Positions 33,987-44,228 are shown, counted from the first letter of the stretch. The stretch is 60,437 nt of DNA from Mesorhizobium amorphae (GCA_003240775.1 QFNI01000021.1:1-60437); one strand, 5' to 3'. Translations and numbers: made by a program. Notes: a model not told the origin generated them from the letters alone.

Positions 33987-34448
33987 ATGAAGCGCGCAGC
34001 CGCGATCCTATTTCTTGCGACTGCGCTTGTGCCGACCACAGGCGCCGCCGGTGTGCTCGACCAATTCGCGGACGGGCGAAGCGCGTGTTTTGCACGCAGC
34101 TACGATGCGCAGCACTTGGCGCGGCATCCCGCACAGAGCGTGGCTTGGATCGCACTGGATCGCGATCGGAAGAGTGACGACGCGGGCACGACGCTGCGGC
34201 TGCGGTTTCGCCTCAAGCACAGCGCCGAAGTATTCGGCACACTCGTTGCCTGTCGGCCGAGCGGCAGTGATGCAAGATGCCTGGTGGAAGCCGATGGCGG
34301 CGCGTTGCGGTTGTCCGAGAAGGGAGGGGCGCTCCGCCTCGTGGCGGAACGCGTGGCGGTGGAAGGCGGCAACGGGATAGCCGAATTTCACCCCAAGGAG
34401 GATCGGGTGTTTCTTCTCCGTCCGCAAAAGGGCGCCACCTGCCGTTAG
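33987..34448 (+). CDS. Secreted hypothetical protein
   Basis: A 153-residue protein with a signal peptide (AAAILFLATALVPTTGAAG). The mature part has conserved-looking cysteines (SACFARSYDAQHL, VACRPSGSDARCLVEADGG, ATCR) that could form disulfides, and a beta-rich pattern. No family recognised. A GAGGATCC ribosome site precedes the ATG. A strong hairpin lies downstream at 34571. Confidence 0.65.
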   Translation: MKRAAAILFLATALVPTTGAAGVLDQFADGRSACFARSYDAQHLARHPAQSVAWIALDRDRKSDDAGTTLRLRFRLKHSAEVFGTLVACRPSGSDARCLVEADGGALRLSEKGGALRLVAERVAVEGGNGIAEFHPKEDRVFLLRPQKGATCR

Positions 34449-34570
34449 GTGATGGGGCTCAAGCCCCCGAAAACCGCCTTCCTCTGCTTCGGCATCACAA
34501 GCCTGTTACATGGCCGGGGTTTCATCGCGTCCACGGGTGACGGGAATGGGGGCTTCTCCCGTCAGCCAAG

Positions 34571-34605
34571 GGCCCGGCGCCGCCCCGATTGGCGCCGGGC
34601 CTATT
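34571..34605. terminator. Strong GC hairpin between convergent genes
   Basis: Eleven-base perfect arms GGCCCGGCGCC (34571-34581) and GGCGCCGGGCC (34591-34601) are followed on the plus strand by TATTT. It probably ends the 33987 gene and shields the SDR gene on the other strand. Confidence 0.75.
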
Positions 34606-34611
34606 TCCGCC

Positions 34612-35622
34612 TCACGGGCCGCCTGAGCCGCCCACGGCACCGAATACCTGACCCGTCGAATACGAGCCCTCCTGCGAAGCGAGGAGCACATAGAGGCCTG
34701 CGAGCTCCCCCGGCTGGCCGGGACGACCGAGCGGCGAATCCGCACCGAATTCGGGGAGCTTGTCGGGAAACGCACCGCCCGATGGCTGGAGCGGCGTCCA
34801 GATCGGGCCGGGCGCCACCGAATTGACCCGGATGCCCTTGGGTGCCAGTTGCTTGGCGAGGCTCTTCGTGAACGACACGTTGCAGGCCTTGGTCATCGCG
34901 TAATCCACCAGCGTCTCGGAGGGGTCGTAGCCCTGCACGGAAGATGTGGTGATGATGCTGGAGCCGGGCCGCAGATGGGCGAGCGCCGCCTTGGTCAGCC
35001 AGAACATCGCGTAGACATTGGTCTTGAAGGTCTGGTCGAACTGCTCGGTGGTGATCTCCTCGAGCGCCTCGTGGGGGCGCTGGAAAGCCGCGTTGTTGAC
35101 GAGGATGTCGAGCCCGCCGAGCGCGGAGGCCGCATCGTTGACAAGCTTCACGCAAAAGGCCTCGTCGCGCAGATCGCCGGGCATGGGGAAGGCCTTGCGG
35201 CCGGCGGCTTCGATCAGCTCCACGACCTCGCGCGCATCCTCCTCTTCGGCTTCCAGATAGTTGAACGCGACATCCGCGCCTTCGCGGGCAAACGCGATCA
35301 CGGCCGCGCGGCCCATGCCGGAATCACCGCCTGTGACGAGCGCCTTGCGGCCCGCCAGTCGCCCCGACCCCTTGTAGGAGTTCTCGCCGTGATCGGGGCG
35401 CGGGTCCATGCGCGCAGCCAATCCCGGCCATTCTTGCGTCTGCTTGGGGAAAGGCGGCGCGGGAAACTGGGAAACGGGGTCCTGCATGAGAGGCGGGGCG
35501 GCGGGCTGGCCGCCTGGCGCATCCTGGGCGGAAGCGCTGGTGGTGATGGCTGCGGCAGCCAAGCCGGCAGGGATGCCGCCGATCAGCATGCGGCGCGACG
35601 CATCGGGTTTCTCGTCAGGCAT
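34612..35622 (-). CDS. SDR oxidoreductase with Tat-like leader
   Basis: A 336-residue short-chain dehydrogenase of the YghA / general-stress-protein-39 type. The leader holds an SRR twin-arginine motif and a hydrophobic stretch MLIGGIPAGLAAAAITTSASA. The catalytic domain starts about residue 85 with LVTGGDSGMGRA; NNAAF is near 171, and catalytic Tyr-Lys are in DYAMTKA. Its leader predicts export with cofactor already bound. The substrate is unknown. Confidence 0.83.
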   Translation of the reverse strand: MPDEKPDASRRMLIGGIPAGLAAAAITTSASAQDAPGGQPAAPPLMQDPVSQFPAPPFPKQTQEWPGLAARMDPRPDHGENSYKGSGRLAGRKALVTGGDSGMGRAAVIAFAREGADVAFNYLEAEEEDAREVVELIEAAGRKAFPMPGDLRDEAFCVKLVNDAASALGGLDILVNNAAFQRPHEALEEITTEQFDQTFKTNVYAMFWLTKAALAHLRPGSSIITTSSVQGYDPSETLVDYAMTKACNVSFTKSLAKQLAPKGIRVNSVAPGPIWTPLQPSGGAFPDKLPEFGADSPLGRPGQPGELAGLYVLLASQEGSYSTGQVFGAVGGSGGP

Positions 35623-35741
35623 GGGAATGGCTTCCTCGGTTTGCGTGAAGCGCGGGCAACGGCAAAAGCGCGCGCATGCTCCATCACGAGAAAGGGAAAT
35701 GGTCGGGCCCTCATGCGTTGAAGCACGGTTGACCAGAGGAA

Positions 35742-36131
35742 GTGCCGATGCTGACCGAACGCCTCGCCATCGCCATCGGCGGCTATGCGCTTTGCGCGGG
35801 GGTAGGCGTGCTGCTCGACCCCCGGCGCTTCATCATCATGCTGGAAGCACTGCGCGAGCGGCCAGCCTCGTCCTACATCACGGGTGTGGCGGTGTATTTC
35901 CTGGGCGCAGGGATTCTTGCCGCACATTTCCGCTGGGGGAACACGCTGGAGGCTGCGGTGACGCTGGTAGGCTGCGCGGCTGTCCTCGAAGGTGCTGCTT
36001 TTCTGGTTTCGCCCCGTTTCACGGTGAGCGCGATGCGCTCGTTCTGGCGCACATCCACCATGCGCGGCTGGGGTACGATCAGTGCAGCCTTCGGAGCGGC
36101 GATGATTGCGGCTGGCCTGGGGATCATCTGA
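35742..36131 (+). CDS. Four-segment membrane protein
   Basis: A 129-residue protein with four hydrophobic segments: LAIAIGGYALCAGVGVLL, SYITGVAVYFLGAGILAAHF, AAVTLVGCAAVLEGAAFL and GTISAAFGAAMIAAGLGII. It resembles DUF2065-type small membrane proteins but I cannot assign it firmly. A GGAAGTGCCG region precedes the ATG. Convergent with the next gene, 3 bases apart. Confidence 0.65.
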   Translation: MPMLTERLAIAIGGYALCAGVGVLLDPRRFIIMLEALRERPASSYITGVAVYFLGAGILAAHFRWGNTLEAAVTLVGCAAVLEGAAFLVSPRFTVSAMRSFWRTSTMRGWGTISAAFGAAMIAAGLGII

Positions 36132-36134
36132 CGT

Positions 36135-36464
36135 TCAGCGGCACTGGCCGCGGATACAGGTGCCCATCACGGGGTTGCCGTCCTTGTCGCTGCCCGAAAA
36201 GAAGATCGTGTCACGATCGACGCGGCGGCGCTGCATGAAGTCTCGGTTGGGATTCTGCATCCGGTCGTGGATTTCGGGGCGGCCGGTGCGCAATTGCGTG
36301 TTGTCTGACCGCAAGCGGTTGTTGATGGGCGGCATCTCGACCTGCGGCAGGCCATAGGTCCGCACGGAAGGCGAGATGGCGGGGTTGCCGAGTTCGAGCT
36401 GGGCTTGGGCGGGCACGGCGAAGCCCGCGAGGAGGAGAGCTGCGAGGAGCGAACGGACGATCAT
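36135..36464 (-). CDS. Secreted hypothetical protein
   Basis: A 109-residue protein with a signal peptide ending AQA (SLLAALLLAGFAVPAQA). The mature region is rich in N, R, P and Q (PPINNRLRSDNTQLRTGRPE) and ends with a cysteine pair in MGTCIRGQCR. No recognised family. It is located just downstream of tamA-tamB on the same strand, 46 bp after tamB. Confidence 0.65.
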   Translation of the reverse strand: MIVRSLLAALLLAGFAVPAQAQLELGNPAISPSVRTYGLPQVEMPPINNRLRSDNTQLRTGRPEIHDRMQNPNRDFMQRRRVDRDTIFFSGSDKDGNPVMGTCIRGQCR

Positions 36465-36510
36465 GCAGGGAAGATAGGGCGCCAAGCGGCGCCCAACCAA
36501 ACACTGGCGA

Positions 36511-39500
36511 TCAATAATCGCGTTCGTAGAAGACGCCGAGGCTCGAATCCGTGCCGACCGCGCCGCGCACCTTGAGATTCTCGGTGACGTCGAGGTTGAT
36601 CGTGGCGCGTGCGCCCGAGCGCCCGCCTGCCTCCACGCCGAGATACACGTTGTCGCGGATGTAGCGGCCCGCGCGCACAGCCGTGCCGCCTTGCGAATCC
36701 GTCACCACGTCGAGGTCGTCCAGGCCCGTGGCGCGGCGGAGCGAGCCGAGCAGCGAGTTGTTGGAGCCGCCCGCAAGCTCGGCGGCGGCCGCAGCCAGCT
36801 GTGCGATCTGCACGGGCGACAGCTCGTCGATCGAGCGGTTGAAGATGAGGCGCGCGAGCACCTCATCCTGCGGCAGATCGGGTTCGGACGAGAAGGTGAC
36901 GGCGAGATCGGACACCCGGCCGCGCACATTGATGAAGGCGGTGATGCCGTCGGATTCCGAGCGCGCCACGAAGTCGAGCTGGGGATCCAGATCGCCCACC
37001 AGCGTCACCGTGCCCTCATCGAAGGTGATGCGCTGGCCGAGGATACCGATGCGGCCGCGGATCAGGCGGAAGCCTCCCACGGGCTGAAGGTCGGTGATCG
37101 GGCCGGTGAGGCGCAGTTCGCCGCCCAGTTCCGCGTCGAGCCCCCTGCCCCGAACGAAGATGCGCGCGGGCGCGTTCACGGTGACGTCGAGCCGGATCAC
37201 GGACGGCCGTGCAGACGGCGTGGGTGTGCCGTCGTCGGCGCGCGCGCGGGCAAGCGTCGCGCGCACGCCGGGGGGCGGATTGCGATGAACCACGTCGATC
37301 TGCGCGGCTCCACCCCCGAAGGTCGAAGGCACGGAGATTTCCGCGCGGTCCACCGCGATGTTGCCGGACAAGAGCGGATCGCGCGTGAGGGGGCCGGAGA
37401 GAGCGAGCGAGCCCGAAACGGTGGCAACCAGAAGGTTGCCGTCGGCATAGCGCACGTTGGAAAGCGTCGCGCGAAGATCGGCAGGCAGGCCGTCGCCCAG
37501 TCCGATCGTGCCGTTGAGCGCGAGCGCCCCGCCGCCCGTGGAAGCGGATGCCGAGCGGATCGTCACCTGCTGTCCGTCGAGCGTTCCCATCACCGCGATG
37601 CCGGACACCCGCAGGTTGGACTGCGGATCGACGAAGGACGCGCCGGTGGTCGAGAACATGCCGCCGAGAGCGGGCTGGGACAGGCTGCCGGTGGCCGAGA
37701 CATTGACCGAAAGCGTGCCCGCGACCTGCGCGCCGCGGTCGGCCAGGAAGCGGTTGGCGAGGCCGAGCGGGATTTCCCCATTGGCGCTGACGTCGAGGCC
37801 GGAGCCCGTCAGGGGCACGCGACCCTGGGCGGTTGCGTTGATGCCGCCGGGGCCGGACAGCGAGAGCGAGGAAAGCTGGATCGCCTCACCCGCATATCGG
37901 CCGGCGGCATCGACCGTGAGGGGTGCCGCACCCGCCTGAACCAACGGACGAGCGGAGATGCCGGTGCCGCGCAAGGTGAAGGTGGCCTCGGGCGCGGCCA
38001 GCGTGCCGGTGGCGCGCGCGGTGCCGGTGATCGAGCCCGCGAGGTCCTGATCGGGCACGACCGCGTTCAGCACCCCCAGCGGAAAGCTCGCGAGATCGAC
38101 GTCGAGCGCGAGCTGGCCGCCGTCGAGCGGCACAGCACCCCGCGCGGATGCACCGAGCCCTTCGGGCGAGCGGACGGTGGCGTCGATGTCGAGGCGCTGG
38201 GCATTCGTCGTGCCCCGCGCCTCGACGTTCAGCGTGGAAAGCCCGGCATCGCGCAGTGCGGCGGCGCCGATCTGGGGTGCCGTGATGTCGAAGCGGACCT
38301 GGGGCGCGGCGCGCGTGCCCGACACCGTGGCGCTTCCGTTCACGGTGCCAGAAAGGCCGAGATCGGGACGGATGGTGTTGGCGATGGCGAGCGGCAGGTT
38401 CTGCACGGTGGCTTCGAGCGCTAGCTGCTCTGCGATGCGCCCGCTGGCCGCGATGCGCCCACCGCCGACATCGAGCGCCAAACGGTCGATCGTCACGTCG
38501 GAGCCGACCACGAGCATGGAAGCAGGCTCGACCAGGCGCGCGGCGAGCTGACCCTGGGCAAGGTCTGCGCGAGCAAGGCTCAGGCGATAGCCGCCCGCCT
38601 CGGGCTCAAGAGCGCCGGCGGCATCAATGCGCGCGTCGTTCTGCAGGGTGGCTTGGGCGGTGAAATCGGTGCGTGGGCCGGTGGCGGAAGCCGTGGCATC
38701 GAGCGTGCGCACGACCACGCCGCCTGCCGCGACGTTCTCGGCTCGCGCCGTGCCGTTGATCACGGGCACGCCGAAAAGGTCCGCGACCTCCGCTTCGAGC
38801 TGGGCTTGGCCGATGCGAGCCGTGCCGACCACGAGGTCGGACACGGAGGCATCGACCTCTGCCGCCTGCCGGCCATCTGCCGCGGTGAGCGCGACCGTGG
38901 CATTGGCAGCACCCGTGGCCTCCACCAGCGCGAGTGCCGCGGCAGTGGCGATGTCGGGCGAGCGGAGGCGGAGATCGCCTGTGAGAAGGCCCGCCGCATC
39001 CTGCGAGACGGCACCCGTCAGTTCCGTGCCGCCTGCGTTGAAGGTGAGATCCGTGAGAGAGCGGGTCTCGGGACGCGAGGCGAGCGTGGCGGCGAGCGTG
39101 ACCGGCACGTTGTCGAGGCGGGCATCACCCGTCAGGCGGCCGTCCACATTGCCGTTTTCGAGCCGGCCGTCGAAGCCCAGGCGCGCGCCTGTGAGAGGCT
39201 TGGTGGCAAGCGTACCTTGGGCCACTTCGGCGGTCGCCGTCAGCCCGATCGAGCCGTCCTGGCCTGCGGCGCGGCCGCGCGCGACGAGCCGGCCCGAGGC
39301 CTGCGGCGTCAGGATGGCGAGATCGCCCAAGGCCAGGTCGAAATCGAAATCGGCGGCACCCGTGGCGAACGTGCCGTTGGCGCGGATCGTCGCCTGGGGA
39401 TTGGCGAGCCGAAGCTCTTCCGCGCGCAGGCCTTCCGCGCCGCGCGCGACACGGCCCGAGATCACGGTCTCGCCTTCGAGCAGGCGGTCGAGCGCTTCGG

Positions 39501-41097
39501 CGCCGAGCGCCAGACCCGTCGCCGTGCCGTCGAGGCCGAGATTGAAGCTGCCGGAAATGGGAGCGACCGTGCCGGTCGTCTGAAGCGAAAGGCGGCCCGC
39601 GAGATCACGCCCCGCGAGCGCCGAGAACGGCGTGATCGACGAGGCTTCCACCGCGATGCGGCCGTCGAACACGGCTTCCGCGATGCGCCCGGCAAGCGAA
39701 AGGGCCAAGCCGTTGCCGTTGAGATTGGCGCGCGCGAGGTCGATGGGCTGGCCGGCCTGCCAGTCGCCTGCGATGTCGAGATCGAGCCGTGTGCCGAGCG
39801 CTTCGCGGATGGCGGCATCCAGCGCCTCAACCCCGGTCGCCGCGCCTTGCGCGGAAAACGTGATACGGCGCTGCGCGGGTTGGTCGAGGTTCTGCGCGAG
39901 GCCGCCGAGCGTGATGTCGAGCGCGTCCGCCGTGAAAGCCGATGTCGCAAAGTCCGCCACGCGCACGCGGCCCGTCCACTCGTCGCGGCCGGTCTCACCG
40001 AAGGACAGGTTGATGGTCGCCCGGTTCACCGTTGTCTGGCCGCCGGGAACGGGCAGCACGACCGGGAGATCGTCGGGAGTACCGAGCTGGAGAAAGAGGC
40101 CCAACTGTTCCACGAAGCCGTCTGGCGCGGTCACCACGCGGCCGTTGACGTCGAGCGCCGCGCCATCGAGCGCGAGCGACGACAGCTCGAACCCACCGTC
40201 CGAGCGGACGAGGCCCGCAGCCTCCAACTGCGTGTCGGGGCCGAAGAAGTCGCGATACTGAGGCGCGGTCAGCCGCGCCACGTCGCCGTCGAGATTAACG
40301 GTGAAGCCGTAGCCCGCATCGCTGCCGCGGATCTGGGCGGTGCCCGCCACGGTGCGCGTGTTGTCGGCATCAAGCGTGAGATTGACGTCGAGCGCGGAAA
40401 GCGGGCCGTTGCCCTGCAGCGCGAGCGCGATCGGCGGTCGGCCTTCCACGTTCAGGGCGTTCGCCACGATGCCGTCTGCGGGCTCGGTCAGAGCGAGGTC
40501 GAGGCCGAGAACGGTGGTCTCGTTGCTGTAGGTGGCAGCCAAACGAAGCTGACCACCGGGGCCGTCCACGCGGGTGATGTCGAGGGCCGTGTCGAGCGCG
40601 CCTTCGGCCAGGCTGACGCGGCCGGTGATGCCGAGCACGGATTCGAGGCCGAACACCGTGGGCCCGAAGGAAACGCGAGGCACGGAAAGCTCGCCAAGCG
40701 TGATCGTGACGGGAAGTTCGGGCAGCGCGAAGGCGGTGGATTCGGGCGGGGGTAGGCCCTCGGGCGGAAGCGGACGGCGCGTCACCTCGATGCTGTCGGC
40801 GGCCAGCGTCTGGATCGACAGGCGGCCGAGCAGCAGCGCCGAACGCGTCCACACGATGCGCGCATTGGTGATCGAGAGCCACACGCCCTCGCGGTCGGAC
40901 ACGGTGATCGAGCCGATGGTGGCGTTGGACGACAGCACGCCCTGGATGCCGGAGATGCGGATCTGCCGGTCGGGCGTGGAAAGCTGGTCTTCGAGCAGGC
41001 CCACGAAATACGAGCGGTCCTCGGCCTCGCTCGCATTCTGCGCAAAGGCCAGAACGGGCGAGAGGAGGAACAGAAAAAGAGCGAGAAGAGCGCGCAT
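36511..41097 (-). CDS. tamB: Translocation and assembly module protein TamB
   Basis: A 1528-residue protein with an N-terminal signal/anchor (LLALFLFLLSPVLAFAQ). A very long body of repeated short beta strands follows, alternating G, D, L and A, and forms a hydrophobic groove. The C-terminal DUF490/TamB domain includes LRLTGPITDLQPVGGFRLIR, RVSDLAVTFSSEPDLPQDEV and LGVEAGGRSGARATINLDV. TamB spans the periplasm and helps move phospholipids and assemble outer-membrane proteins with TamA. The start overlaps the tamA stop by 1 base. Confidence 0.93.
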   Translation of the reverse strand: MRALLALFLFLLSPVLAFAQNASEAEDRSYFVGLLEDQLSTPDRQIRISGIQGVLSSNATIGSITVSDREGVWLSITNARIVWTRSALLLGRLSIQTLAADSIEVTRRPLPPEGLPPPESTAFALPELPVTITLGELSVPRVSFGPTVFGLESVLGITGRVSLAEGALDTALDITRVDGPGGQLRLAATYSNETTVLGLDLALTEPADGIVANALNVEGRPPIALALQGNGPLSALDVNLTLDADNTRTVAGTAQIRGSDAGYGFTVNLDGDVARLTAPQYRDFFGPDTQLEAAGLVRSDGGFELSSLALDGAALDVNGRVVTAPDGFVEQLGLFLQLGTPDDLPVVLPVPGGQTTVNRATINLSFGETGRDEWTGRVRVADFATSAFTADALDITLGGLAQNLDQPAQRRITFSAQGAATGVEALDAAIREALGTRLDLDIAGDWQAGQPIDLARANLNGNGLALSLAGRIAEAVFDGRIAVEASSITPFSALAGRDLAGRLSLQTTGTVAPISGSFNLGLDGTATGLALGAEALDRLLEGETVISGRVARGAEGLRAEELRLANPQATIRANGTFATGAADFDFDLALGDLAILTPQASGRLVARGRAAGQDGSIGLTATAEVAQGTLATKPLTGARLGFDGRLENGNVDGRLTGDARLDNVPVTLAATLASRPETRSLTDLTFNAGGTELTGAVSQDAAGLLTGDLRLRSPDIATAAALALVEATGAANATVALTAADGRQAAEVDASVSDLVVGTARIGQAQLEAEVADLFGVPVINGTARAENVAAGGVVVRTLDATASATGPRTDFTAQATLQNDARIDAAGALEPEAGGYRLSLARADLAQGQLAARLVEPASMLVVGSDVTIDRLALDVGGGRIAASGRIAEQLALEATVQNLPLAIANTIRPDLGLSGTVNGSATVSGTRAAPQVRFDITAPQIGAAALRDAGLSTLNVEARGTTNAQRLDIDATVRSPEGLGASARGAVPLDGGQLALDVDLASFPLGVLNAVVPDQDLAGSITGTARATGTLAAPEATFTLRGTGISARPLVQAGAAPLTVDAAGRYAGEAIQLSSLSLSGPGGINATAQGRVPLTGSGLDVSANGEIPLGLANRFLADRGAQVAGTLSVNVSATGSLSQPALGGMFSTTGASFVDPQSNLRVSGIAVMGTLDGQQVTIRSASASTGGGALALNGTIGLGDGLPADLRATLSNVRYADGNLLVATVSGSLALSGPLTRDPLLSGNIAVDRAEISVPSTFGGGAAQIDVVHRNPPPGVRATLARARADDGTPTPSARPSVIRLDVTVNAPARIFVRGRGLDAELGGELRLTGPITDLQPVGGFRLIRGRIGILGQRITFDEGTVTLVGDLDPQLDFVARSESDGITAFINVRGRVSDLAVTFSSEPDLPQDEVLARLIFNRSIDELSPVQIAQLAAAAAELAGGSNNSLLGSLRRATGLDDLDVVTDSQGGTAVRAGRYIRDNVYLGVEAGGRSGARATINLDVTENLKVRGAVGTDSSLGVFYERDY

Positions 41098-43067
41098 CAG
41101 AAGGCCTGCCCCAATCCGACATAGAAGCCGACGCTCGGATCGCCGGGCTGCGGGTCGAGCGGCATGGCGACGTCCAGCCGGATCGGCCCGAGACCCGTGA
41201 GGTAGCGAAGGCCAGCGCCCACGCCGACCCGCGGGTCCTGCGAGAAGTCCGGGAAGGATTCGGGGCCGACGAGGCCCGCATCGGCAAAGGCCACAACGCC
41301 GATCGACTCGGTGACCTTCACACGCGCTTCGATCGAGCCTTCGAGCAGCGAGCGACCGCCCGTCTCGTCGTCGGTGCGGCGCCCTTGGGCGTCGAACACC
41401 GGCAGGCCGATATTGCGATAGGCATAGCCGCGCACCGAGCCGCCGCCGCCAGCGAGAAAGAGCCGGTCGGGCGCCACCTCGTCGAGCGGCGCGCCCACCA
41501 CCGAGCCGATCTTGAGGCGGGCGGCCAGCACGAAGGGATCATCCTCGCCGAAACCGAAATAGGCGCGCCCCTCCGCCGTCATCTGGAGCGTGGGGTTGCC
41601 GTATTCGATCTCGTAGTAGGGCCGTGCCAGGAGGTCGAGGTAGTAGCCCTCCGTGGCGTTGGTCTTGTTGTCGCGCTTGTCGTAGGTGAGCCCGCCGAGC
41701 AGGCCGACCGATACGAATTCGCGCTCGCGGTCCTCGAACGCCTTTTCGATGAAGTGGTCGTAGCCCCCCTCGCCCAGAAGGCGGACGGACAGGTCTTCGT
41801 TGATGAGCTGGGTGAAGCCGAGCTGCGCGTTGACGCCGGTTCGTGTGTAGGGGTCGAGCACTTCGCGGTCGCCGAAGAGCGAGGACACGAAATCCGTGTC
41901 GGGCGTGTAGACGCCGGGCTTGGTGAAGGTGCCGCCCACGCGGTAGGTCAGGTCGGCGGGATCGACCGAGAAGCCGTCCGCGCCGCTGTTGGTGCCGCCG
42001 ATGCCGGCCACCCGTGCGTCGAAGCGCAGGCGCTCGGCGCGGCCGAACAGGTTGCGGTGGAGCCAGTAGGCCTCGATGCCCGCCCCGTCGAGTGTGGAAT
42101 AGGAGGCGCCAGCGCCAAAGCGCCGAAGCGGGCGCTCCTGCACGATCACGCTCATGGGCAGCGTGCCGTCGGGATTGACGCTTTCGGCCTCCTCGATGCG
42201 GGCCGAGCGGAACACGTCGAGGCGGGTCAGGCGGTTGGATGCGCGCTTGATGTCGTCGGGGTCGAACTCCTGGCCGGGCGGCAGATCGGTCATGAAGGCC
42301 ACGAAGGCCGGGTCCATGCGCTCGGTGCCGGAAACGCTCGTGGGCCCGTAGACCGCGCGCGGCCCGGGCTCGACCGTCAGCTGAGCGTCCACCAGATTCT
42401 GGTCATGAGCCGCCTCGATACGCTGCTGGGCGAGTTCAGCCTTGGGATGGCCCTGCTCGCGCCAGGCTTCCACCGACAGGCGGCCCGCCGCCACGATGGC
42501 GCCCGAACGCGCGACCTCGCCGGACACGAAGCCCTGATCCTCGGGGAGGTCGACCTCGTCGTCCTCGTCGACCGGGGGTGGCGCGCGGTTGACGATCTCG
42601 GCCTGGCCGAAGCGGAATTCGGGGCCGGGATCGACCGAGACCACCACGGCCACGGGGTCGGGAAGCTCAGCGTCGGGCGGGATGTCGGACGCTTCGCGGC
42701 CGCCGACGCTGATGGAGATGGTGGGCCCGTAGCGGCCCTGGCCGTACATGGCGTAGAGCAAGCGCTGGTAGTCGCCCCGCGCCTTGGCGAGCAGGCCGCC
42801 CGAACCCGAAGCGGGCTCGTCGCGGTCGGCATAAAGGGTGGACGCCCCCTCCACCGTGCTTTCGAGCGTGGAGTCATCGCCCGCGACTGTGACCTCGAGC
42901 GTGTAGCGCTGCGGCTCGCCGATCACGTCGGCATCGGCGGCTGCGGGGTCCTCGCCCCATAGCCGGTAGCCGAACAGCTCGAAGCTCGCGGCAGGCAGCG
43001 CAGCCGAGCCCAGAAGGCCGAGGCTGAGAAGGGTCGTCAGGCCGAGGCGGCGGGTCGAATGGAGCAA
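41097..43067 (-). CDS. tamA: Outer-membrane assembly protein TamA
   Basis: A 656-residue Omp85-family protein. It has a signal peptide (LGLTTLLSLGLLGSAALPAAS), about three POTRA domains to about residue 330 (e.g. FVSGEVARSGAIVAAGRLSV), and a 16-strand barrel with GGGGSVRGYAYRNIGLPV (VRGY/F motif, about 548-565). The terminal phenylalanine is typical of outer-membrane barrels. The start is TTG 43067; no better one was found. Partner of tamB in one operon. Confidence 0.92.
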   Translation of the reverse strand: MLHSTRRLGLTTLLSLGLLGSAALPAASFELFGYRLWGEDPAAADADVIGEPQRYTLEVTVAGDDSTLESTVEGASTLYADRDEPASGSGGLLAKARGDYQRLLYAMYGQGRYGPTISISVGGREASDIPPDAELPDPVAVVVSVDPGPEFRFGQAEIVNRAPPPVDEDDEVDLPEDQGFVSGEVARSGAIVAAGRLSVEAWREQGHPKAELAQQRIEAAHDQNLVDAQLTVEPGPRAVYGPTSVSGTERMDPAFVAFMTDLPPGQEFDPDDIKRASNRLTRLDVFRSARIEEAESVNPDGTLPMSVIVQERPLRRFGAGASYSTLDGAGIEAYWLHRNLFGRAERLRFDARVAGIGGTNSGADGFSVDPADLTYRVGGTFTKPGVYTPDTDFVSSLFGDREVLDPYTRTGVNAQLGFTQLINEDLSVRLLGEGGYDHFIEKAFEDREREFVSVGLLGGLTYDKRDNKTNATEGYYLDLLARPYYEIEYGNPTLQMTAEGRAYFGFGEDDPFVLAARLKIGSVVGAPLDEVAPDRLFLAGGGGSVRGYAYRNIGLPVFDAQGRRTDDETGGRSLLEGSIEARVKVTESIGVVAFADAGLVGPESFPDFSQDPRVGVGAGLRYLTGLGPIRLDVAMPLDPQPGDPSVGFYVGLGQAF

Positions 43068-43232
43068 AAACCGGTCCCCGATGCGGTCAAAGACCCCGAT
43101 CGGGCCCAGCAGAACGTGTCGAGGTTAATTTTCCCGCAAAGCACCGCCCGGCGCAACAGGCTTGGAGCAAGCTTCTCCGTTTAGCCTGCCACGCCCGCCG
43201 CGCGGTGCGGCCTTCGTGCTACACCAAGCGGG

Positions 43233-44228
43233 TCAGCCGCCGGCCGAATTCTTGCGCGCGAGCTTGTCTTCCCAGGCGAGCGCATGGCCCACGATCTCGT
43301 CGAGATCGTCGTGCTCGGGCACCCAACCCAGTTCCTGCTTGGCGCGGGCGGGGTTGGCGACCACGGCCGGCGCGTCTCCAGGGCGGCGGCCTTCGGTTTC
43401 CACCTTGAAATCCTGGCCCGAGACACGGCGCACGCTCTCGATCACTTCGAGCACCGAATAGCCATGCCCGTAGCCGCAATTGGCGACCATGCTCGGCCCG
43501 CCGCGGCGCAGGCGATCGAGCGCCAGGCGATGGGCGCGCGCGAGATCGGACACGTGGATGTAGTCGCGCAGGCAGGTGCCGTCAGGCGTGTCGTAATCGG
43601 TGCCGAAAACCTTGAGCGATGGGCGCTTGCCGAGGGCTGTCTCGCTCGCGACCTTGATGAGATGGGTGGCGCCCGCCGTGGACTGGCCGGTGCGTCCGCG
43701 CGGATCGGCACCCGCCACGTTGAAGTAGCGCAACGCCGTGTAGGTGAAGCCGTGGGCGGTGGCCGCGTCGCGCAGCATCCACTCGCTCATCAGCTTGGAC
43801 AGGCCATACGGGCTTTCGGGCGAAAGCGTCGCCTCTTCCGACACAGGCTCCGCCCCTGCCCCGCCATAAACGGCTGCGGTGGAGGAGAAGATGAAGTGGG
43901 GCAGGCCCTCCGCCACGCAGGCTTCCAGAAGCGCGCGGGTCTTGCCAGTGTTGTTGTCGTAGTAGCCGAGCGGATCGGCCACCGATTCCGGCACCACGAT
44001 CGATCCCGCGAAGTGGATCACGGCATCGACCTCGTGCTCGCGCAGGAGGCCGCGCACCAGCGCGATGTCGCCGATGTCGCCGCGCACGAGCTTGGCTTCG
44101 GGTGCCACCGCCCATTCGAATCCTGTGGACAGGCGGTCAAGCACCACCACGTCTTCGCCCGCGTCGAGAAGCTCCCACACCATGTGCGAGCCGATATAGC
44201 CGGCTCCCCCCGTCACCAGAATAGCCAT
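43233..44228 (-). CDS. galE: UDP-glucose 4-epimerase
   Basis: A 331-residue extended SDR. It starts with AILVTGGAGYIGSHMVWELL, has the catalytic Ser-Tyr-Lys region FSSTAAVYGG with PYGLSKLMSEWML (about residues 145-157), and YNDNT-like DNNTGKTRALLEA. It interconverts UDP-glucose and UDP-galactose for envelope polysaccharide. It is divergent from hemA. Confidence 0.93.
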   Translation of the reverse strand: MAILVTGGAGYIGSHMVWELLDAGEDVVVLDRLSTGFEWAVAPEAKLVRGDIGDIALVRGLLREHEVDAVIHFAGSIVVPESVADPLGYYDNNTGKTRALLEACVAEGLPHFIFSSTAAVYGGAGAEPVSEEATLSPESPYGLSKLMSEWMLRDAATAHGFTYTALRYFNVAGADPRGRTGQSTAGATHLIKVASETALGKRPSLKVFGTDYDTPDGTCLRDYIHVSDLARAHRLALDRLRRGGPSMVANCGYGHGYSVLEVIESVRRVSGQDFKVETEGRRPGDAPAVVANPARAKQELGWVPEHDDLDEIVGHALAWEDKLARKNSAGG

